A stretch of DNA of 18,397 nt from Rhodoferax sp. (GCA_030833685.1 JAURGS010000023.1:1-18397), one strand, 5' to 3'. Numbered from the stretch's first letter, positions 7,253 to 14,587 are shown. Made by a program: numbers and translations. Notes: generated by a model from the letters alone, not told the origin.

Positions 7253-8602
7253 ATGTCTTTCAACCGCCGCGATGTTTTGCAGCGCTCGGTAGCGCTTGGC
7301 GCTGCGTTGGGGCTTCCCGGTCTGGCGCTGGCTGAAGACTGGCTCACGCTGCGGGCGGCGCCTGCAGCGCTGAAGATCCTGCCGATCGACAAACCGGTGG
7401 AGGCTTTGTGGGCCTACAACAACCGCTACCCGGGCCCGCCGCTGACGGTGCGCCAGGGTAGTGAGATGCGTGTGCGTTTGCACAACGATCTGCCGCAAGA
7501 CACCACTGTGCACTGGCACGGGATTCGCGTGCCCAACGCCATGGACGGAGTGCCGGGTATGACGCAGGCGGCAGTGGCGCCCGGCCAGCAGTTTGAGTAC
7601 CGCTTCACGGTGCCCGATGCGGGCACATTTTGGTATCACCCCCACGTGAATACCTACGAGCAAGTGGGGCGTGGCCTGGCTGGCGCGCTGGTGGTCCAAG
7701 AGCGTGACCCGGTAGATGTGGACGCCGACTGGCTGTGGGTGCTGACTGACCAGCGTCTGGACCGCACCGGGCGCTTGGTGGAGTCATTTGGTGACTTGCA
7801 CGATTCCGCTCATGCTGGGCGCATTGGCAACGTCGTATTTATCAATGGGTCTTTGGATCAGGACTTCAAAGCTCAGCCTTTCACCCGTATTCGCTTGCGC
7901 TTGGTGGCCGCTACCAGCGCCCGCATGTTTGCGCTGCGCTTTGTGTCCGCCCGTGCCTGGTTGTGGGCCTTAGATGGGCACCCGGTTGCAGTGCAGGCTT
8001 TGAGTGAGCCGCTGACCTTGGCGCCGGGGCAGCGCGCTGACGTGGTGCTTGAAGTGCCCGCGTCTGGTGAGGCCCTGCGCATCCAGGATATGTTTTATGG
8101 TGACCGCGGCTATGAGCTGGCGTCTATCAAAGCGCAGGGGCCCTCTCGCAAACAAGTCCAGGCGGCGCCCAAGGCCTTGCCCGACAATCCCCTGCCGTCT
8201 ATCGGCGCGCCACGCCAGGCAGCTGTTCAGTTGACGCTGCAAGGTGGTGCCATGAGCCGCGAGGCTACCCGCGAGGCGCTTTGGCTGATCAATGGCAAAG
8301 CCATGAAGAGTGAGGGTGGGCACGGGCATATGCCCGCGCTGTTTAGCCTGCCTGCAGGCCAGTCTTTAGACCTGCATTTGCAAAACCAGACCATGTGGCA
8401 TCACCCCTTGCACTTCCATGGTGTCTGGCTGCGTCAAAAAACGGGTGATCAATGGGGGCCGGTGCGCGATACGGTCTTGCTGCAACCGCGCGAGAAAACC
8501 ACGGTGCGCTTATTTGCGGACCAGCCTGGCCATTGGATGGTGCATTGCCACGTGTTGAGCCACCAGGCCCACGGCATGATGGGGCATTTTGAGGTGACTT
8601 GA
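7253..8602 (+). CDS. Tat-exported multicopper oxidase
   Basis: This 449-residue three-cupredoxin-domain oxidase of the CueO/CumA/CopA type couples one-electron oxidation of a substrate to reduction of O2 to water in the periplasm. The Tat signal is 'NRRDVLQRSVALGAALGLPG' with cleavage near 'ALAED'. All four copper-binding segments are present: HWHG (His87, His89), HPH (His129, His131), HPLHFH (His384, His387, His389) and HCHVLSH with a following Met (His431, Cys432, His433, His437, Met442), giving a complete type 1 site with Met axial ligand and trinuclear centre. There is no long Met-rich insertion as in CueO, so copper or metal oxidation is not specifically indicated. It is small for the family. 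The adjacent Rieske-like protein could be a redox partner, which is inference. Confidence 0.93.
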   Translation: MSFNRRDVLQRSVALGAALGLPGLALAEDWLTLRAAPAALKILPIDKPVEALWAYNNRYPGPPLTVRQGSEMRVRLHNDLPQDTTVHWHGIRVPNAMDGVPGMTQAAVAPGQQFEYRFTVPDAGTFWYHPHVNTYEQVGRGLAGALVVQERDPVDVDADWLWVLTDQRLDRTGRLVESFGDLHDSAHAGRIGNVVFINGSLDQDFKAQPFTRIRLRLVAATSARMFALRFVSARAWLWALDGHPVAVQALSEPLTLAPGQRADVVLEVPASGEALRIQDMFYGDRGYELASIKAQGPSRKQVQAAPKALPDNPLPSIGAPRQAAVQLTLQGGAMSREATREALWLINGKAMKSEGGHGHMPALFSLPAGQSLDLHLQNQTMWHHPLHFHGVWLRQKTGDQWGPVRDTVLLQPREKTTVRLFADQPGHWMVHCHVLSHQAHGMMGHFEVT

Positions 8603-8893
8603 GCTTTCAGATGCAACAGGCTGTGCGGCGCTGCTGGAAATCGTTCACAAAAAGGAAAATGGTACTGGCGCTAACCAGGTTGATCTTTATCAAGCTGGCA
8701 TCATTCTCAGCGGCCTGAGTGGTGCTAGCCGCAGGAAAATCAGCGGTGAACTTGAGGGTCAAGGGGCTTGTGCGTCGGTAAGGTCCCATAACGGCTCAAC
8801 AGAGGACCCGCTAAATCGAGCATGGAATGCCGTACGGTGGTACGCTAGGCGCCAGAAAACCTCGTCAACAGGGGTCGGAAGAAGGGAAAAATC
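8603..8893 (+). other. Intergenic region before the pilin cluster
   Basis: No gene is supported here. A minus-strand frame at 8607-8789 and a start-less plus-strand open frame resemble no family I know. The only notable signals are near 8830-8855 (a sigma-54-like element and a small inverted repeat CGTAC-GGTG-GTACG at 8831-8844) and the strong ribosome binding site GGAAGAAGGG at 8877-8886. Confidence 0.5.
8838..8853 (+). promoter_or_regulatory. Possible sigma-54 (-24/-12) promoter of the pilin operon
   Basis: TGGTACGCTAGGCGCC keeps the invariant GG (8839-8840) and GC (8851-8852) separated by ten bases, and matches TGGCACG at six of seven positions in the -24 half. The -12 half is poor apart from GC. 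Transcription would start near 8864, giving a leader of about 30 bases before pilE. Major pilin genes are often RpoN-dependent, which makes the position plausible. Confidence 0.4.
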
Positions 8894-9313
8894 ATGCGAG
8901 CAAGTTCAACGAGCTTAGGGCGACTCAAAACGACTGGTAATGCTGCTGCCGGCTTCACGTTAATTGAACTGATGATCACAGTGGTGATTATTGGCATCCT
9001 GGCCTCGATTGCGATCCCGTCGTACCAGGACTATGTGCGCCAGTCCAGACGTGCTGAAGCCCAGAGCGAGATGATGCGCCTGGCGCTTAACGAGGAAAAA
9101 TACCGCGCCAACAATCCGACATACGCGGATCACACCGTTGCTGCGATGGGTATTGCCAACACGAGTTATTACACGTTTACCATCGTGGCCACAGGGTCGA
9201 CCTACACAATTTCGGCCACCGCTCAGGGCTCGCAGGCTACAGACGCTGCCTGCACGCCGCTGACTTTGAACGAAAAGGGCGAAAAAGGGCCCAGTGGATG
9301 CTGGAAGAGCTGA
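8894..9313 (+). CDS. pilE: PilE-like type IV pilin
   Basis: This 139-residue prepilin has a 20-residue leader and a PilD cleavage site, AAG-FTLIE (Gly20, Phe21, Glu25 at mature position +5), followed by 'LMITVVIIGILASIAIPSYQ', the conserved transmembrane half of the assembly helix. Residues after about 50 ('RRAEAQSEMMRLALNEEKYR') continue the helix, and a C-terminal Cys pair (in 'DAACTP' and 'SGCWKS') should close the D-loop. This length and ending fit the PilE-type minor pilin of beta/gammaproteobacteria, which is usually encoded at the end of the minor pilin cluster. Here it is first, behind a strong ribosome binding site and a possible sigma-54 promoter, so it could serve as a major pilin. 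Its stop overlaps the next start. Confidence 0.88.
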   Translation: MRASSTSLGRLKTTGNAAAGFTLIELMITVVIIGILASIAIPSYQDYVRQSRRAEAQSEMMRLALNEEKYRANNPTYADHTVAAMGIANTSYYTFTIVATGSTYTISATAQGSQATDAACTPLTLNEKGEKGPSGCWKS

Positions 9314-9837
9314 TGCTACAAAACAGCCGCTTTGTGAGCAACAAGGGCTTCACACTGGTGGAGTTGCTAATTGCGATCGTCATCATTGGTATTCTGGCCG
9401 CCATCGGCGTGCCGTCATTTCAAGCGCTGATGGATAAAAAGCGCCTGCAGGGCGCCGTTGACAACGTGTTGGCAGATTTGCGCTACGTACGGAGTGAATC
9501 CGTTAAGCAAAATAGAGACATCTCAGTGACCTTCACTGAGGGGTCTAGTTGGGCTTACAGCTTCAGCCCAGTGCTGAGTGTGGGCGTGACTGCAAGCGGC
9601 GGCAATTACAGGGGGACATCGATGGTGGTGTCCGCGACGGACAAAGTCATCACCTTCGAGGCCAAACGCAGCACCATTAGCCAGGGCGATACTACCAAGA
9701 CGGCTATCGGCGCCAGCTTGAAAGTTGTTGAACTGACTTCAGCCAACGGTTTGAAGCTGGGTATTGAAATTGATGCGGGTTCGCGCATGGGAATTTGTAC
9801 AGCCAGTGCCGTAGCGGGGTATCCGTCATGCCCTTAA
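9313..9837 (+). CDS. FimT/FimU/GspH-type minor prepilin
   Basis: I prefer ATG 9313 over the in-frame ATG 9298: it overlaps the preceding stop as TGATG, GGAAGAG lies just before it, and it gives a normal short leader. The 174-residue product has cleavage site NKG-FTLVE with Glu+5, the helix 'LLIAIVIIGILAAIGVPSFQ', and 'RLQGAVDNVLADLRYVRSES', the GspH/FimT-like helix end. A beta-rich globular part follows and the end 'GICTASAVAGYPSCP' has two cysteines, as in FimU/FimT proteins. Such minor pilins prime pilus assembly at the tip. The gene overlaps both neighbours' reading frames and is clearly part of the operon. Confidence 0.88.
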   Translation: MLQNSRFVSNKGFTLVELLIAIVIIGILAAIGVPSFQALMDKKRLQGAVDNVLADLRYVRSESVKQNRDISVTFTEGSSWAYSFSPVLSVGVTASGGNYRGTSMVVSATDKVITFEAKRSTISQGDTTKTAIGASLKVVELTSANGLKLGIEIDAGSRMGICTASAVAGYPSCP

Positions 9838-10544
9838 CGCGCAGATACCAGCAGGGCCTGGGCCTTGTAGAACTGATGATATCGCTGGTGATCGGCATGA
9901 TCGTGATTGCCGGCGCCCTCACTATCACCGCATCAACCATGGGTGCTAACGCCAGTCAGATGAAGATGTCGCGCCTGAACAATGAGCTTCGGCAGGTGAT
10001 GGATGTCATCGTGCGTGATATGCGCCGAGCCGGATTTCATAATTGGTCTGTTAGCCAAACTGATTACTCGGCTAACCCGCAGGCGCTCACCGCGGTCACC
10101 ACAACAACTGGCTCAGAGTCTGTGTCTGTCTCGTACGATGAAAATGTGAACGGTGCATTGGACGCTGCAACCGAGACTTTTCGGTTTCGGCACAACGGTA
10201 GCGGTGTCGAAACAGCATTGGGATCCGCGGGGAGTTGGTCCAGCATGATTGATTCTTCAGTCATTACGATTACCGCGCTCACCATTGAAGACCAATCGAT
10301 CACTTTGGCGAAGTCTGGCACGGGAGGCACCGGTGGTGTGGTGACCGTGACCGTGCCCATCTACAGCATAACCCTCACCGGCCGTTTGGTGTCAGACATT
10401 GGGGTATCTCGGACCATACGTGAAACGGTTCGAATACGAAACGTTGTGGTGGCGCCATGGGTTTTGATGTTCATATTTCCGGTTGCGTCTTGGTTCGTCC
10501 ACAACGGGGCCAGGGATCATCTCAATCCGGCTATGCGACGCTGA
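9828..10544 (+). CDS. pilW: PilW-family minor prepilin
   Basis: I chose ATG 9828, not the upstream in-frame ATG 9795, because it gives a short basic leader ('MPLTRRYQQG') before the cleavage site G-LGLVE, and overlaps the end of the preceding gene by ten bases. The 238-residue product has helix 'LMISLVIGMIVIAGALTIT' and 'SRLNNELRQVMDVIVRDMRRAGF', which is strongly PilW-like. The typical final strand 'SRTIRETVRIRN' is reached near residue 205. The 34 residues after it ('VVVAPWVLMF...') are hydrophobic, unlike usual PilW ends, and overlap the next gene, so the natural end may be nearer 10440 or a small frameshift may be present. PilW forms part of the initiating tip complex with FimU, PilV, PilX and PilE. 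Confidence 0.85.
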   Translation: MPLTRRYQQGLGLVELMISLVIGMIVIAGALTITASTMGANASQMKMSRLNNELRQVMDVIVRDMRRAGFHNWSVSQTDYSANPQALTAVTTTTGSESVSVSYDENVNGALDAATETFRFRHNGSGVETALGSAGSWSSMIDSSVITITALTIEDQSITLAKSGTGGTGGVVTVTVPIYSITLTGRLVSDIGVSRTIRETVRIRNVVVAPWVLMFIFPVASWFVHNGARDHLNPAMRR

Positions 10545-11728
10545 CCATCGCTATCGTCTTGTTGATTATTCTTAGCCTGATGTCGATTTATTTGACGCGC
10601 AGCGGCATTATGGACATCAGAAGCTCGGCCAACAAGGTTCGCTATGCCAAGGCATTGGCGCAGGCAGAAGACAACCTAGAAAAAGGCTTCGCTTGGTTTG
10701 GTGTGGGCGCTAACCGGGCATCGGTTACGCCCTCAGGGTGGGCCGGTTGCGATGCGCTGGACGCTTCCTACCGTGCGAAAGACCTGGGTACCGCGTGGAA
10801 ATGCTTTACGTCTTCCTCCGTGGGCACGCCAACTGCGCCAGTAACTGCTGTGCCGGCAGGCGCCAGTTTTGTGATTGCCACACCGGCTGCGCCCGCAGCT
10901 GACGTGGGGCGAACCTTCATGATCATTGGGCAGGGAACCTCTGACGATGGAACAGCTCGCGCTGTGGTTCGTCAAGGTGTCTACTTTTATTCCGCTGCAG
11001 GTATTGGCGCCACGCCGCCGATGATGGGTGCCGGCAATATACCGATAAACGGCAGTTATACCGTGGTGCCCAACCCCAACGGGGGCGGCAAAGGTGTACC
11101 CGTTTCGGTTTGGAGCAAGGTCAGCATAAGTAACCTCAGCGGGTCTGCTCAAACCTGTCAACTGGGTGAATATTTGGCAAATACCTGCTCTGCCAACGCT
11201 ATCAGCAGCAGCGCCGGCAAAGGTCCTGACATTGTCGACAACGACTCCAACTTTCCAGCGGACGTGTTCGAATTCGTGACTGGCTACAAATCTGATCAGT
11301 ATCAGACTGTTAAGCTAGGCGCGACTGTAGTTGCTGACTGTACAAACTTGACTGGGCTGACGGGCCGAGTGTGGGTAACCGGTGATTGCACGATTCCGTC
11401 TGGTTCGACGATCGGATCTGAAAGTGCGCCGCTTCAATTGTTTGTAGAGAACGCTGACTTCACCATGAACGCAAATTCAACGTTCTACGGCATGTTGGTC
11501 GCATTTGGTACACCAGCTAACAGCTACGCAGCAGGCGATATCAAAGCCAATGGTGGCGCCAGGTTCTACGGTTCCATGGTCTCAAACGACCCAACAAATA
11601 TGGGTTTGCAAATCAACGGCACTTTTGATATGGTGTTTTTGCCGGGCGTGATAGACGCCATTGCAAATAACACAGCGTTCAAGTCGATGGCGCGCATTCC
11701 CGGTAGTTGGGCGGACTTTTTGAACTAA
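10457..11728 (+). CDS. pilX: PilX-like minor prepilin with large C-terminal domain
   Basis: This protein of up to 423 residues has a PilX-type N terminus: 'RPQRGQGSSQSG-YATLTIA', then the helix 'IVLLIILSLMSIYLTRSG' and 'SSANKVRYAKALAQAEDNLEKG'. Mature position +5 is Thr, not Glu, as in PilX/GspK-like pilins. Typical PilX proteins are under about 200 residues. Here a long segment follows: 'GAGNIPINGSYTVVPNPNGG', 'GVPVSVWSKV', a region with paired cysteines ('QTCQLGEYLANTC', 'ADCTN', 'TGDCTIPSG') and repeating short strands ('LQLFVENADFTMNANSTFYG', 'IKANGGARFYGSMVSND') suggesting a beta-helix or similar stack. ATG 10457 overlaps pilW by 88 bases and leaves a 25-residue leader; TTG 10490 would give a 14-residue basic leader and may be the true start. 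Confidence 0.82.
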   Translation: MGFDVHISGCVLVRPQRGQGSSQSGYATLTIAIVLLIILSLMSIYLTRSGIMDIRSSANKVRYAKALAQAEDNLEKGFAWFGVGANRASVTPSGWAGCDALDASYRAKDLGTAWKCFTSSSVGTPTAPVTAVPAGASFVIATPAAPAADVGRTFMIIGQGTSDDGTARAVVRQGVYFYSAAGIGATPPMMGAGNIPINGSYTVVPNPNGGGKGVPVSVWSKVSISNLSGSAQTCQLGEYLANTCSANAISSSAGKGPDIVDNDSNFPADVFEFVTGYKSDQYQTVKLGATVVADCTNLTGLTGRVWVTGDCTIPSGSTIGSESAPLQLFVENADFTMNANSTFYGMLVAFGTPANSYAAGDIKANGGARFYGSMVSNDPTNMGLQINGTFDMVFLPGVIDAIANNTAFKSMARIPGSWADFLN

Positions 11729-11752
11729 GGAATTGTTCGAGAACCAAGAAAC

Positions 11753-14125
11753 ATGAAAACCCTGGGTAAAACACCACAACCGCAGCACGGTATTGGCTTG
11801 ATTGAAGTGCTAGTCACAATTCTGTTGCTGGCTGTCGGTCTACTCGGTATGAGCAAAATTCATGGCTTGCTCATTCGTGATGGCGGGACCGCCAACAACC
11901 GTGCGCTGGCTATTTCGCTCGCGCAGCAAAAGTTAGATGACCTGCGATCATTCAAATGGATTGACCCTGCGCGATCTTCGGGCCAAAACTGTGATTCTGG
12001 TGTTTTTTGTTACTCGGAAATTGCCAACAATCTCGGGGGCCTTGAGGAGGACGCTGGTACCTTGAAGCTTCCTTCGGGCGATGTAACCGTGGGCCCCACC
12101 ACATTTAACCGGACCTGGACCGTCACAACAAATACCGCGCCCGATTTCAAGGTGGTGACGGTCACCGTGACCTGGACCGACCCAAATGGTGCTGCAAGCG
12201 AGGTCTTAACTTCCACAGTCGCTGCTGAGGATCCAAATGTCACAGCGTTTGGGGCAGCGGGCCTAGGTGGGGGTGGGGATGGGCCTAAGGCAAGTTATAC
12301 CGCGCAGGGGACGCCAGACGTCGTACCCGTGCAGATTGATACGGCTGGCGCGAGCCGCGAGACCAGCAAGCCATTGCCAGATGTCAGCTCAAAGGCGCTC
12401 AGCGTTGCCACCCAGTTTGCGTCAGTTAACTATGACTCTTCTGGTCAGCAGACACAGGAGGACTTTAAGACGGTGAGTTGCCGCTGCCAGTACGCAGCTG
12501 AAGCAAACGCAAACCCTGCTGCATATTACACGTATACATCAGGTTCTCTGGTTGTTAAGTATCCCTCAAGCCCATCAGTGAACAAGTGGACTGGATCTGC
12601 GATCACCAGCCAGGGTGACAGCCAGGATCCCCTTTGTGATGCCTGTTGCAAGGATCATCACGACAGTCAGGTACCCGGTGTCACCACCCCTACCACGGCC
12701 TTATTTGACCCCGATCGCCCGGATACCGACTACCACACTGGCGGCGACCATAAGCACTACTACTTCTCGAACGCTGCCAGCCCAAACCTTGGCTTGGTAG
12801 AGGTGGCACAAAGTTCAGGTAACAACTATCTGGAGGCATGTCGTTTTCTGCGTGTTGATGGCATTTATCGCATCATGCAGGACTGGCGTTTATCAGCGGT
12901 AACCGTACTGCCGCAGGATAACTACCTGCAGGTCGCTGATAAGCTCACTGCGTACCAGAGTTATATCGAGGGCGTTGTTAAGGGACAGGCGAAAACGGAC
13001 GGTGGTGCCGATACGTCGCTAGGTGCAGCGCCGACAGATCGCGACTTAACTAATCTGAGCGCTGGTTATCGCCAGCTTTTGGCGCGTGGAATATACGTGG
13101 ACCGAGTTTACTCCGCCAGTCAGCCACGGACTAAGGATGACGCTTACTACACAGGTGTCATAAATGAGACCATTGGTATCAACAGCATTCCGTTTAATGA
13201 GGTAAACGTAACCTTGTTAGCCAATTGGTTCTCGAGTAACACAAGCGTCGCTACCGTTGCAAATGACGATATCCTGGACATCACTGCGGCGTCTTCTGAC
13301 TATTACGGGGTGTATAACAGAGGTAGAGTGAACGTTCTGTCTGGCAGTGGAAATAACTCTGATATCACTGCGTATATGTTGCCCAGCAACAGTGGCTTGA
13401 CCGCTGGTGCGACACGTGCAACTTATTCCAGCACTGTGGACTACCCCACTGGAACTATTGCTTACAGCAGTGAGATCGGTATTGACCCCAATGACCACGG
13501 GACCGCACAACGAAAATCCAGCACCATAAACATCGCCAGAGCTGGTGGTTCCACGACCCGTACCGTGTCTGGGACTATCCGCAAGGGCAATTACAGTGCC
13601 GACCTTACCTCTGGGACTCTAACGATTGGCGCCACAGGTGTGACTTGCAGTATTGATGCCCCGACGGGAAATACCACCTCTTTTTCTTGTCTTGTGGACA
13701 GCTTTACGGGTGATCTCGCCCTGTCCACCTCGCAATCTGGGGCCTTTTTTGAGAACTCGACTTGCACCGTTTTGCCCAGTAGCGACACCTGTGGCGTGTT
13801 CACCGTTTTTGGCCCCTTGATGTATGTCTCGGGATCGTGCAGCGGTCAGGGTCAGTCATGCGGCAGTCGAAATCTCACTATTGTTACCTCCGCTGGCACT
13901 ACTTGCACAACAGGCTCCTCCCCCCAATGCCCGGTTCCTGTAACGGGGTCGCAGAGAACTTGGACCGGTACGATAACGGTGCGAGATACAACACGTAACG
14001 CCAAGGTTGACATAGACGCGTCAGGCACTTTGTCGTGTACCACGATTCAGGAGACCAAGACACTATCCGTTGGCCCCGTTGGCCCAGCCGATGCGCCGAG
14101 CAGTTTTGTAATGTGCGTTAAGTGA
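11753..14125 (+). CDS. Giant PilV-like prepilin fused to a Cys/His-rich ectodomain
   Basis: This 790-residue protein starts as a PilV-type prepilin: 'QHG-IGLIEVLVTILLLAVG' with Glu+5, then 'LLGMSKIHGLL' and 'NRALAISLAQQKLDDLRSF'. The pilin part ends near 160. A glycine-rich linker (168-177) leads into a large region that ordinary PilV proteins (about 180 residues) lack. Residues 243-335 hold a dense set of potential metal ligands: CRC (243-245), CDACCKDHHD (295-304) and HTGGDHKH (328-335). A mixed segment follows with 'FLRVDGIYRIMQDWRL' and 'LLARGIYVDRVY'. Residues 600-790 look like beta-sandwich repeats rich in Ser/Thr with ten cysteines, probably disulfide-bonded. Total Cys is 18. It is the last pilin gene, 24 bases after pilX, and no pilY1 follows, so it may supply the tip adhesin. 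Function of the extension is unknown. Confidence 0.8.
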   Translation: MKTLGKTPQPQHGIGLIEVLVTILLLAVGLLGMSKIHGLLIRDGGTANNRALAISLAQQKLDDLRSFKWIDPARSSGQNCDSGVFCYSEIANNLGGLEEDAGTLKLPSGDVTVGPTTFNRTWTVTTNTAPDFKVVTVTVTWTDPNGAASEVLTSTVAAEDPNVTAFGAAGLGGGGDGPKASYTAQGTPDVVPVQIDTAGASRETSKPLPDVSSKALSVATQFASVNYDSSGQQTQEDFKTVSCRCQYAAEANANPAAYYTYTSGSLVVKYPSSPSVNKWTGSAITSQGDSQDPLCDACCKDHHDSQVPGVTTPTTALFDPDRPDTDYHTGGDHKHYYFSNAASPNLGLVEVAQSSGNNYLEACRFLRVDGIYRIMQDWRLSAVTVLPQDNYLQVADKLTAYQSYIEGVVKGQAKTDGGADTSLGAAPTDRDLTNLSAGYRQLLARGIYVDRVYSASQPRTKDDAYYTGVINETIGINSIPFNEVNVTLLANWFSSNTSVATVANDDILDITAASSDYYGVYNRGRVNVLSGSGNNSDITAYMLPSNSGLTAGATRATYSSTVDYPTGTIAYSSEIGIDPNDHGTAQRKSSTINIARAGGSTTRTVSGTIRKGNYSADLTSGTLTIGATGVTCSIDAPTGNTTSFSCLVDSFTGDLALSTSQSGAFFENSTCTVLPSSDTCGVFTVFGPLMYVSGSCSGQGQSCGSRNLTIVTSAGTTCTTGSSPQCPVPVTGSQRTWTGTITVRDTTRNAKVDIDASGTLSCTTIQETKTLSVGPVGPADAPSSFVMCVK

Positions 14126-14240
14126 AGCGTTTACCCTGACCGAAGCCGTATGGCTTGCGGCTGCAAGGAAACAAAAGTAAGCCGTCGGCCTATTTCGGCA
14201 CGTGAGCCGGTCTAGGGTTTAGCTTGGTTGATCTGAATGC

Positions 14241-14333
14241 TGGTGCCCGAGACCGGAATCGAACCGGTACGCCCCATTTCTGGAAAGCGGCGGATTTTAA
14301 GTCCGCTGTGTCTACCAATTTCACCACTCGGGC
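14241..14333 (-). tRNA. tRNA-Leu(UAA)
   Basis: On the minus strand the acceptor GCCCGAG pairs with CTCGGGC, and CCA is encoded at 14243-14241. The anticodon stem GCGGA/TCCGC encloses loop CTTAAAA with anticodon UAA. The T arm GGTTCGATTCC and a long variable arm are present, as expected for a class II leucine tRNA of about 90 bases. It follows tRNA-Cys, the same order as cysT-leuZ in enterobacteria. Confidence 0.96.
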
Positions 14334-14351
14334 CAGTCTGCATTGTGAAAC

Positions 14352-14381
14352 AAAAAAACCTCGGCAACGACGGTTGCGAGG
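14352..14381 (-). terminator. Terminator-like hairpin between tRNA-Cys and tRNA-Leu
   Basis: On the minus strand CCTCG-CAAC-CGTC-GTTG-C-CGAGG forms a nine-pair stem with one bulge, followed by seven T residues. It begins 32 bases after tRNA-Cys and its T tract ends 18 bases before the tRNA-Leu 5' end. It has the form of an intrinsic terminator but sits inside what looks like one tRNA transcript, so it may be leaky or act as a processing signal. Confidence 0.6.
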
Positions 14382-14412
14382 CTTATTGTTCCAATCATTA
14401 CATTCGAAAATT

Positions 14413-14486
14413 TGGAGGCGCGACCCGGAATCGAACCGGGCTAGACGGATTTGCAATCCGTTGCATAACCGATTTGCTATCGCGCC
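14413..14486 (-). tRNA. tRNA-Cys(GCA)
   Basis: On the minus strand the acceptor GGCGCGA pairs with TCGCGCC, the discriminator base is U, which is characteristic of tRNA-Cys, and CCA is encoded. The anticodon stem ACGGA/TCCGT encloses loop TTGCAAA with anticodon GCA. The T arm is GGTTCGATTCC. Total length is 74 bases with CCA. Confidence 0.97.
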
Positions 14487-14558
14487 AAATGTTTTGCACT
14501 TGCCCTCATGTTCACCCGGTGTTTTCCGGGGCTTTGCAAGTGGGCTTACAGGGCGCAG

Positions 14559-14587
14559 ATTCTAGCATCTGACCCACAATTTCCAGC
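14559..14587 (-). promoter_or_regulatory. Likely promoter of the tRNA-Cys/tRNA-Leu unit
   Basis: On the minus strand an extended -10, TGCTAGAAT (hexamer at 14559-14564), resembles strong stable-RNA promoters of betaproteobacteria. At the -35 position (about 14581-14587) only a weak match, CTGGAA, is seen. Transcription would begin near 14552 and run about 65 bases to tRNA-Cys. The leader contains a nested inverted repeat (14497-14503 with 14536-14542, inner 14515-14519 with 14526-14530). Confidence 0.5.

Noticed and set aside
6378..7292. Plus-strand 304-residue open frame
   Set aside because: It is antisense to the Rieske-like gene, which has a Tat signal and family motifs; the plus-strand translation has neither.
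8607..8789. Small minus-strand frame in the gap after the multicopper oxidase
   Set aside because: No convincing ribosome binding site, no motif and no sign of relation to neighbours.
12637..12664. CDACC in the giant pilin considered as a c-type haem site
   Set aside because: The residue after CxxC is Cys, not His, so it is not a CxxCH haem-binding motif.
14126..14240. Possible terminator after the giant pilin gene
   Set aside because: Short inverted repeats (for example AAGCC-GTAT-GGCTT near 14143-14156) are present but no T tract follows on either strand in a suitable position.
14224..14572. Plus-strand frames of about 111-113 residues
   Set aside because: They cover the two tRNA genes; the 'RDRNRTGT' type peptides are the familiar false translation of antisense tRNA sequence.
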